Origin: an uncultured Lachnospiraceae bacterium
Lineage (GTDB): Bacteria > Bacillota > Clostridia > Lachnospirales > Lachnospiraceae
Length of the DNA: 10,442 nucleotides
Direction of reading: 5' to 3'
Assembly: GCA_934402515.1 (NCBI GenBank)
Contig: CAKRTZ010000065.1
Span: 1-10,442, forward strand
Below the pieces are notes generated by a model. That model was given only the letters and a program-made list of their open reading frames with translations. It did not search any database and was not told where the DNA came from. The position numbers and the translations under genes were made by a program. This document shows, piece by piece, positions 4,759-10,442 of this stretch; positions within the stretch are counted from its first letter, which is position 1; each line of letters opens with the position of its first letter.

Positions 4759-6456
4759 ATGAGCAGTCTATTAAAATTGCCAATCGGCATTGATAGTTTT
4801 GAAAAAATACGAAAATCAGGATTTTATTACGTTGACAAAACAAAACTCATCGAACAGCTTTTGCAAAATTGGGGCGAAGTCAATTTGTTTACCCGTCCCC
4901 GCCGTTTTGGAAAAACGCTCACGATGAGTATGTTACGTAGCTTTTTTGAAATTGGTACGGATTCATCCTTATTTGATGGTTTATATATTGCAGAGAATAA
5001 AGAACTGTGCGAGGAATATCTGGGGAAATACCCAGTATTATTTCTTTCTCTCAAGGATATAAGCGGTCTAACCTATGAAGACGCTTTTGATGTATTAGTT
5101 CAGATTATCGGAAATGAGGTTTGCCGATTTCCCTTCCTTCTGGAAAGTGATAAACTGACAGAAATGGAGAAAGATCAATATCGTGGATTCCTCAAAATTA
5201 AAAACGGTAAACATGATCTGGATAAAGGATTAGTTCTCTCTTCGTTAAAGGTTTTATCACAGCTTTTAGCAAAGCATTACGGAAGAAAAACCATTATCAT
5301 TATAGACGAGTACGATGTTCCTTTGGACAAAGCCTTTCAGAATAGTTATTATCATGAAATGGTGGAGTTAATCCGGGGACTCTTCGGACAGACATTAAAG
5401 ACAAATGATTCCCTGCAGTTTGCAGTCTTAACAGGGTGTCTGCGCATTTCAAAGGAGAGCATCTTTACCGGACTGAATAATTTTAAGGTACTTTCTGTTT
5501 TGGATACCAGATTTGACGAGCAATTTGGATTCACCGATATGGAAGTAAAGAAACTTCTTGAAGATTACGGGCTTTCTTCCCATTTTGCAGAAACAAAAGA
5601 ATGGTATGATGGCTATCACTTCGGGGACACGGACATCTATTGTCCCTGGGATGTCATTAATTATGTAGATCTGCTCCGATATGATTCTACTGCTGTCCCC
5701 CAGAATTATTGGGCTAACTCAAGCGGCAATGCCCTTGTCCGTAGATTCATCGACAAAGCAGATGTCCAGACAAAAAACGAAATTGAGCGTCTGATTGCCG
5801 GAGAGTGTATTGAAAAGGACATTTCCCAGGAACTTACTTACGATGAGTTGGATGATAAAATTGAAAATCTGTGGAGTGTGCTTTTTACAACAGGCTATCT
5901 GACACAACAGGGAAGCACCGCAGATGGCAGATATCTCCTGTCTATCCCCAATAGGGAAATCCGAAATCTTTTTATCAGAAAAATCAGAGAATGGTTCCGG
6001 GATGTTTCAAGAAATGATGGGAAGACCCTGGAAGAATTTTGCAATGCCTTTATAGCGAAAGACCCGGAAAAAATCGAACAGCTTTTTGGAGATTATTTGT
6101 GGAATACCATTAGTATACGGGACACAGCCGTTGCTAAAGAAAAGAAAGAGAATTTCTATCATGGGATTCTGCTAGAGCTTCTCGGATATAAGTCCAACTG
6201 GCTCACAAAGTCAAACGCAGAATCCGGCACCGGCTACAGCGACATCCTTGTGGAAGCCCCTGAAAACCGAACCGGAATCGTGATTGAGTTAAAATATGCC
6301 GAAAACGGCGATATGGACACGGCATGCACCGAGGCTCTAAAGCAGATCGAAGAAAAAGATTATGTGGCAAAGTTAAAGCAGGACGGCATGCGCAATTTTA
6401 TAAAATATGGCATTGCCTGTTACAAAAAAGACTGTAAAGTAATACTTGGGCAGTAA
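4759..6456 (+). CDS. AAA-ATPase-like protein with C-terminal PD-(D/E)XK nuclease-like domain
   Basis: This 565-residue protein has the full two-domain form of a family common in gut Clostridia and Bacteroidetes (AAA-ATPase-like plus PDDEXK_9). The N-terminal half opens with LPIGIDSFEKIR (7-18) and YYVDKT. It has the family's Walker A variant RPRRFGKT (46-53, K52), Walker B IIIIDEYD (179-186), TGCLRISKES (225-234) and YDGYHFG (283-289). The middle has NYWANSSGN (316-324). The C-terminal nuclease-like fold shows FYHG (466-469), D495 and E510-L511-K512 (IELK), so the D...ExK catalytic set looks intact. AAGGAGA lies 5 nt before ATG 4759. The role is unproven; proposals include mobile-element-like or defence-associated activity. 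No partner gene adjoins it. It looks more A+T-rich than agaSK, which fits horizontal spread (inference). Confidence 0.88.
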   Translation: MSSLLKLPIGIDSFEKIRKSGFYYVDKTKLIEQLLQNWGEVNLFTRPRRFGKTLTMSMLRSFFEIGTDSSLFDGLYIAENKELCEEYLGKYPVLFLSLKDISGLTYEDAFDVLVQIIGNEVCRFPFLLESDKLTEMEKDQYRGFLKIKNGKHDLDKGLVLSSLKVLSQLLAKHYGRKTIIIIDEYDVPLDKAFQNSYYHEMVELIRGLFGQTLKTNDSLQFAVLTGCLRISKESIFTGLNNFKVLSVLDTRFDEQFGFTDMEVKKLLEDYGLSSHFAETKEWYDGYHFGDTDIYCPWDVINYVDLLRYDSTAVPQNYWANSSGNALVRRFIDKADVQTKNEIERLIAGECIEKDISQELTYDELDDKIENLWSVLFTTGYLTQQGSTADGRYLLSIPNREIRNLFIRKIREWFRDVSRNDGKTLEEFCNAFIAKDPEKIEQLFGDYLWNTISIRDTAVAKEKKENFYHGILLELLGYKSNWLTKSNAESGTGYSDILVEAPENRTGIVIELKYAENGDMDTACTEALKQIEEKDYVAKLKQDGMRNFIKYGIACYKKDCKVILGQ

Positions 6457-6510
6457 ATCACTAAGGATTCAGGAAAAGAGCAGTACAACCACTCCCGCAC
6501 CCATTTCTGC

Positions 6511-6554
6511 AAAAAAGTGGGCATTCGTGCAGTTTATGCACAGATGCCCACTTT
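6511..6554. terminator. Bidirectional terminator between convergent genes
   Basis: Eleven-bp arms AAAGTGGGCAT/ATGCCCACTTT (6514-6524, 6544-6554) enclose an inner GTGCA/TGCAC stem with loop GTTTA. On the minus strand the stem runs into six T (6516-6511), a strong signal for agaSK, whose stop is at 6559-6561. On the plus strand the tail is TTTCTTTCT, weaker but usable for the AAA gene. Confidence 0.88.
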
Positions 6555-6558
6555 CTTT

Positions 6559-9339
6559 CTACACTCGGATCTTGGCATGCTTTGCCTGCTCATCCAGCTT
6601 TTCTTTCTCCAGCCCCACTACCATATCAATAAAAGGACTGGCAGCATTTTCATCCCGCCCTCTGCGGATGCGCCGCTTTCTCGCAATCTCCGGGGAACTT
6701 TCCACATAAACCGGAATGTCCACCCCATGAAGGTAAGGACTTCCTCCATGCGTCCACTCGATAATGAGCACGGAAATCCCGGTGAAGTCCTTATCGGAAA
6801 ACCAGATTTCGCCGTCCTCTCTGCCCATTTTCTTGATTTCGATGGTGTCCGCGCCATTCTTGAACTGGGCAACCACCTCATTAATCCGGTCAAACTCGAT
6901 TTCCTCGTCCGTGCCCAGGTAGTTGCGAAGTCCTTCTACCCCTTTTTCCTCGTAAACTCTCATGCGCTCCTCATCGTTTCTCTTGGGAATCCGGCGAGGA
7001 TAATCGTCCCCCGTCATCACATAACAGCCAACATGGTTCTGGCAAAAGCGCATCCGCAGCGCTGCTGCCAGGGTGGATTTCCCGGAGGCAGAGCCACCGA
7101 AAATACTGATGACCGTGCGGGTTTTTCCCTCCTGCGCCATAATTTCCGTGATTTTTTTGTATAAATCATCGGCAGAGTCCATTTCCTTCAAGGCAAACTG
7201 GTACGCCTCGTACTCGCTGTTCGCTCTTGGCAGCACCAGCCCGGCTGTCATCAGAGCGGCGCCGTCATAAAGGGCTCCCGTATTTTCATCCAGATAAATG
7301 GCATCCGGGTTCAAGCCTTTACACTTCACATACATGGAGGCTGCGTTGCCCTCCGATTCCAGACGAACCACGCTCACCAGTGCCTGCTTTTTGTCCTTGG
7401 ACACGGACATCCATGCGGCAAAAGGTTTCGTAAAGGGACTGGCAAGCCGGTAATAAGTACCGTCACAAATCAGACTTTCATACTCTTTGTAGGTCTGAAC
7501 CTGACGCTTTATCATCGCTTTCTCTTCTTCACTCAGGAGTGCCGGATTCAGTTCATAGCCAAAAGTGCCCGCCATCGCTACCACACCACGGGTGTTCAGG
7601 CTCACGCTTCTGCCAGTCTGGTGATTGGGCACCGCCGATACATGGGCACCCACCATAGAAACAGGATAAAAGAAGGAAGTACCATATTGGATTTTTACCC
7701 GGTTGATGGCATCGGTATTGTCACTGCACCAGATCTGAGGGGTGTAATACATCATGCCCGCATCGAATCTTCCACCGCCGCTGCTGCATCCCTCTATGAG
7801 CAGATTGGGGTAGCGCGCCACGATTTTTTCCAGAAATTCATAGAGTCCCAGCACATAGTCGTAGGTGACATTTCCCGCATACACATCCGCAAGACTGCGG
7901 TTCATATCCCATTTCACATAGTCGATTTCGCCCTGATCCAGCACGGCACAAACCTGGTCGTAAATGGAATCCCGCACTTCTTTTCTGGAAAAGTCCAGCA
8001 CCAGCTGATTTCTGGAACGCACCGGTTTCCGTCCCGGAATCTGAATCGCCCAGTCGGGATGAGCACGGTACAAATCGCTGTCCTCATTTACCATTTCCGG
8101 CTCAAACCAGATGCCAAATTTCATGCCTTCCCCATGTACCCGGTCAATAAGCTGTGCCAGTGTACCACCCAGCTTTTCCTCATTCACGGTCCAGTCTCCC
8201 AGGGAAGAATTGTCATCGTTCCGCCTGCCAAACCAGCCGTCATCCATCACCACCATATCGATGCCCAGTGCGGCAGCCTCTTTTGCCAGGTTCACGATGG
8301 TATCGCCGTTAAAGTCAAAGTAAGCTGCCTCCCAGCTATTGATGAGCACCGGACGGCTGGCGTGGACATATTTTCCCCGGCACACATGGTCGCGGATGCA
8401 GGCATGGTACTGGTGGGACAAACCGGACAAGCCTTTTGTCGAATAGGAAAGCACTGCCTCCGGCACCACAAATTCTCCGCCGGGAGCAAGGGGATAGTCA
8501 AACTGCTCCGTGCCAAGTCCCATGAGGAAACGGGTCTGGTCGTACTGGTCTTTCTCTGCCTCGCAGAGGAAGTTTCCGCTGTATAAAAAGAGCATGCCGT
8601 AGCAGCTTCCCGCATCCTCTGTGGTCTCTTTATCTGCCAGAATCACGCCTGGATTGTACTGGTGGCTGGAGGTTCCTCTGCCACTTCCAACGGAAAATCT
8701 TCCGTGTCCCAGAGACTGGCGCTGGGGCATCCGCTCCATGTTATGTTTGCCATAAAAGCTGATGACATCGAAATCGCCGGTTACAAAATCCAGCACGGCT
8801 GCCATCGCTTTTTTGATGGCAATGTTTTCATTGCCGGTATTTTTGATAAGGACTGCTCTGGTGATGATGTCTGCTTTTTCCAGAACGCCATACAAAAGCT
8901 GCACTTCCACCATGCCGGTTTCGTCCCGGAGGGTAATTTTCAGCGTGTCTGCATCTTCTTCTGATGCCCACACTGCGGGAAGTCCAGGTAAGCTGTATTT
9001 TCCTTTCTGGATTTCATAGCTCTGGAAAGTCAAATTGCAACATTCCGTTCCCTTGGCGTCTGCGATATTGAGAGCGTGCCCCCGGTAGTCGCCGGTTCCC
9101 ATGGTAGGATATTCCTGGGGCAGGGCATCCAGGGAGTAGGTTCTGTCCATGCCTACCGCATAGGGATTTCCGGAAAGTCCTCTATCCACATAGGTCAGGA
9201 GATATTCCATGTTGCCCACCGTCCGCGCACCGTAATACAGATGCAGCAGATAGCCGTAGGAATCAACCTTCATCTGGTAGGTGGTGTTCGTTGTGTGCAG
9301 GGTGAAAATTTTGTCTTGTGAGTCGTAATAAACCGCCAT
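6559..9339 (-). CDS. agaSK: Bifunctional alpha-galactosidase (GH36)/sucrose kinase
   Basis: This 926-residue fusion matches the design of AgaSK, known from Ruminococcus gnavus. It cleaves galactose from raffinose-family sugars and phosphorylates the sucrose released. Residues 1-720 are GH36: an N-terminal beta-sandwich to about 325, then a TIM barrel with SWEA (335-338), DDGWF (366-370), nucleophile D478 in KWDMNR, GCSSGGGRFD (517-526) and acid/base D540 in WCSDNTDA. From about 740 an ATP-binding kinase-like domain follows, with Walker A GGSASGKST (748-756), TGDDYPRR (776-783) and EWTHGGSPYL (861-870). No signal peptide is present, so it is cytoplasmic. AAAGGAG lies 7 nt before ATG 9339. It appears monocistronic. 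No transporter, sugar regulator or sucrose-phosphate hydrolase is adjacent, so import and further breakdown must be encoded elsewhere. Codons are more GC-rich than in the AAA and AlbA_2 genes. Confidence 0.95.
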   Translation of the reverse strand: MAVYYDSQDKIFTLHTTNTTYQMKVDSYGYLLHLYYGARTVGNMEYLLTYVDRGLSGNPYAVGMDRTYSLDALPQEYPTMGTGDYRGHALNIADAKGTECCNLTFQSYEIQKGKYSLPGLPAVWASEEDADTLKITLRDETGMVEVQLLYGVLEKADIITRAVLIKNTGNENIAIKKAMAAVLDFVTGDFDVISFYGKHNMERMPQRQSLGHGRFSVGSGRGTSSHQYNPGVILADKETTEDAGSCYGMLFLYSGNFLCEAEKDQYDQTRFLMGLGTEQFDYPLAPGGEFVVPEAVLSYSTKGLSGLSHQYHACIRDHVCRGKYVHASRPVLINSWEAAYFDFNGDTIVNLAKEAAALGIDMVVMDDGWFGRRNDDNSSLGDWTVNEEKLGGTLAQLIDRVHGEGMKFGIWFEPEMVNEDSDLYRAHPDWAIQIPGRKPVRSRNQLVLDFSRKEVRDSIYDQVCAVLDQGEIDYVKWDMNRSLADVYAGNVTYDYVLGLYEFLEKIVARYPNLLIEGCSSGGGRFDAGMMYYTPQIWCSDNTDAINRVKIQYGTSFFYPVSMVGAHVSAVPNHQTGRSVSLNTRGVVAMAGTFGYELNPALLSEEEKAMIKRQVQTYKEYESLICDGTYYRLASPFTKPFAAWMSVSKDKKQALVSVVRLESEGNAASMYVKCKGLNPDAIYLDENTGALYDGAALMTAGLVLPRANSEYEAYQFALKEMDSADDLYKKITEIMAQEGKTRTVISIFGGSASGKSTLAAALRMRFCQNHVGCYVMTGDDYPRRIPKRNDEERMRVYEEKGVEGLRNYLGTDEEIEFDRINEVVAQFKNGADTIEIKKMGREDGEIWFSDKDFTGISVLIIEWTHGGSPYLHGVDIPVYVESSPEIARKRRIRRGRDENAASPFIDMVVGLEKEKLDEQAKHAKIRV

Positions 9340-9376
9340 AGCAATACTCCTTTTCTCTTTTGTTTTTCTTTATCTT

Positions 9377-9382
9377 AGTATA
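9377..9382 (-). promoter_or_regulatory. Possible -10 element for agaSK
   Basis: TATACT lies on the minus strand about 38 nt before the agaSK start codon and downstream of the terminator of the preceding gene. I see no convincing -35 at 16-18 nt (a TTGCAA lies only 12 nt away) and no clear catabolite-repression (cre) site. An activator may be needed. Confidence 0.35.
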
Positions 9383-9408
9383 GATGGAAGGAGATTGCAA
9401 TGGAGACG

Positions 9409-9442
9409 AAAAAAGCACCCAAGATTTTCTCTCAGGTGCTTT
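9409..9442 (-). terminator. Intrinsic terminator of the secreted repeat-protein gene
   Basis: AAAGCACC/GGTGCTTT arms (9412-9419, 9435-9442) surround a 15-nt loop. On the minus strand the stem ends in six T (9414-9409). It lies about 20 nt past the stop at 9461-9463, so agaSK is probably transcribed independently. Confidence 0.82.
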
Positions 9443-9460
9443 GATTTTCTTATAAAATTT

Positions 9461-10237
9461 TTAACCCATGAACTCCCGTAAAGGTGTAATATCAGATGCT
9501 GCAGCTCTCTGATATGCCGGGTCTTTCTTTATTCCTGCGGCTGCCTTTTCTCCAAATGCATCTTTATAATCCTCATAATAATCATATCTTGTCAAGCGGA
9601 TATTCATTTCGGAGAGCAGCTCTTCCTTACGGCTCAACGGTCCCTCAAAGGACAAATCATGCTCTTCCATATAGGGAACCAGTGCATTATATTCTGCTAC
9701 AAGACGGGCATTTGTCATACTCTCCACTGGAGTCCGCGCGTCAAACCAATCCGGCATCTTGCTGGGGTTCAGCGGCGGAAGGGGATCGAGCTTTTCACTG
9801 ACGGTAGTTTTTGTCGTTGTAGCCGTCTGTGCCGGCTGTGCTGTTGCAGCTGCTGTAAAGACAGCGACTCTGCCCTCTGCCTTTCCGCTGTTTACATAAT
9901 GATTGTAAAGGGCTGCTGCATCATATCCAAATGCTGCCTTCAAATCGGGATAGGTATCTGCATAAGCCTTATAGTCAAAGGTTGCCAGACTTTCCACTGT
10001 GCTTGCGGAGGATGCGCCGTCGGTAAAGATGGCAACTCTGCCCTCTGCCTTTCCACTGGTTTCATAATGGTTGTAAAGAGCTGCCGCATCATATCCAAAT
10101 GCTGCTTTCAAATCAGGATAGGTATCTGCATAGGTCTGATAATCAAAATCAGCCAGACTCTCCGCAGCGCTTACCGGAAGTACACTTCCCATTACAAGCA
10201 CCATTCCTGCTATTGCTATAAGTTTTCTTTTTTTCAT
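9461..10237 (-). CDS. Secreted protein with two 47-residue tandem repeats, function unknown
   Basis: The 258-residue product begins with a clear signal peptide (KKRK, hydrophobic core 6-20, probable cleavage after VSA24). Mature residues 26-72 and 82-128 are two near-identical repeats of pattern ESLAxFDYxxYADTYPDLKAAF...ALYNHYxxSGKAEGRVAxFT. Repeats of this look recur in exported proteins of gut Clostridia, but I cannot name a function. A Thr/Ala/Pro/Gln-rich linker (about 129-145) leads to a proline-rich turn and a charged helical C-terminal part (about 165-258) rich in Glu, Tyr and Arg. There is no LPXTG motif, lipobox or C-terminal membrane anchor, so the protein is released or held by non-covalent wall binding. 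AAAGGAGG precedes ATG 10237 by about 10 nt. A strong promoter and a terminator make it a single-gene unit. Confidence 0.85.
   Translation of the reverse strand: MKKRKLIAIAGMVLVMGSVLPVSAAESLADFDYQTYADTYPDLKAAFGYDAAALYNHYETSGKAEGRVAIFTDGASSASTVESLATFDYKAYADTYPDLKAAFGYDAAALYNHYVNSGKAEGRVAVFTAAATAQPAQTATTTKTTVSEKLDPLPPLNPSKMPDWFDARTPVESMTNARLVAEYNALVPYMEEHDLSFEGPLSRKEELLSEMNIRLTRYDYYEDYKDAFGEKAAAGIKKDPAYQRAAASDITPLREFMG
9854..10162 (-). repeat. Two 141-bp in-frame direct repeats within the secreted protein gene
   Basis: Copies at 10022-10162 and 9854-9994 begin 168 bp apart (56 codons) and stay close at the DNA level. Many differences are in third codon positions. This suggests a fairly recent internal duplication kept under protein-level selection. 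Copy number could vary between strains by recombination. Confidence 0.85.
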
Positions 10238-10322
10238 GAACTATCATCCTCCTTTGCATTCGCATCTTTAAGTCCATGCCACTGTTCCTTTATAACGGTT
10301 CAGTGTCTTTATATATGAGACT

Positions 10323-10351
10323 ATTGTACCATATATTTTTTAAACTGTAAA
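10323..10351 (-). promoter_or_regulatory. Strong promoter of the secreted repeat-protein gene
   Basis: On the minus strand TTTACA (10346-10351) and TACAAT (10323-10328) are 17 nt apart, and the -10 carries an upstream TGG (extended -10). Predicted start is near 10316, giving a leader of about 78 nt. The leader holds a CACTG/CAGTG inverted pair before the AAAGGAGG site. Confidence 0.75.
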
Positions 10352-10442
10352 TGATGTCCTACTCAGAGTTTATGTAATGTATTTCGGTAACAAAGGTATT
10401 CAGCAAAGACCGTTTACGCTATATCATTTTTTGAGTAATTCC

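Noticed and set aside
1481..6456. Defence-island reading of the AlbA_2 gene and the AAA/nuclease gene
   Set aside because: They are separated by two unrelated genes on different strands, each with its own signals, and no phage, restriction or toxin-antitoxin genes accompany them.
7621..8586. A 321-codon open frame on the plus strand opposite agaSK
   Set aside because: It lies entirely within the GH36 catalytic region, has no ribosome binding site or recognisable domain, and reflects codon bias of the real gene on the minus strand.
9854..10162. Possible CRISPR-like or noncoding repeats
   Set aside because: There are only two units of 141 bp, in frame with a protein and differing mainly at third codon positions; no short spacer-repeat pattern exists.
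9659..10318. A 219-codon plus-strand open frame rich in cysteine
   Set aside because: It mirrors the repeat-containing secreted protein gene; the cysteines come from reading GC-rich alanine and threonine codons in reverse. The minus frame has signal peptide, promoter and ribosome binding site.

Overview
The window looks like a chromosomal segment of a gut Firmicute of the family Lachnospiraceae (Blautia / Mediterraneibacter / Dorea type). The evidence is strong AGGAGG-type ribosome binding sites, sigma-A-like promoters and moderate GC. The best marker is a large enzyme closely resembling AgaSK, the alpha-galactosidase/sucrose kinase described from Ruminococcus gnavus. The genus is not certain. 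I see no transposase, integrase, tRNA, rRNA, CRISPR array or phage gene.

Layout. 2-1326 (minus): a two-gene operon of a MarR-family regulator followed, after 5 nt, by a DegV/FakB-type fatty-acid-binding protein. A TTGACA-N17-TACTAT promoter precedes it and carries two 18-bp MarR-type dyads exactly 40 bp apart. 1481-2800 (minus): a Schlafen/AlbA_2 plus ATPase-like plus winged-helix regulator. Its upstream region holds an array of GTGAA-NN-TTCAC sites, including a perfect 36-bp palindrome. 3052-3585 (minus): a small membrane-anchored protein with a C-terminal zinc ribbon, ending at a clear terminator. 3890-4666 (plus): a ZIP metal transporter whose promoter is overlapped by a DtxR-like dyad. 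4759-6456 (plus): an AAA-ATPase-like protein with a C-terminal PD-(D/E)XK nuclease-like domain. A long hairpin terminator separates it from the convergent agaSK gene. 6559-9339 (minus): agaSK. 9461-10237 (minus): a secreted protein with two near-identical 47-residue repeats, with its own strong promoter and terminator.

How the genes work together. Most units look monocistronic; only marR-degV is a convincing operon. AgaSK would act in the cytoplasm on imported raffinose-family sugars, releasing galactose and phosphorylating sucrose, but no transporter or sucrose-6-phosphate hydrolase lies in the window. The MarR/DegV pair suggests control of exogenous fatty acid use (inference). The ZIP promoter suggests metal-dependent repression (inference). 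I do not see a multi-gene undescribed system. The most unusual signal is the helically phased palindromic site array in front of the AlbA_2-family gene.
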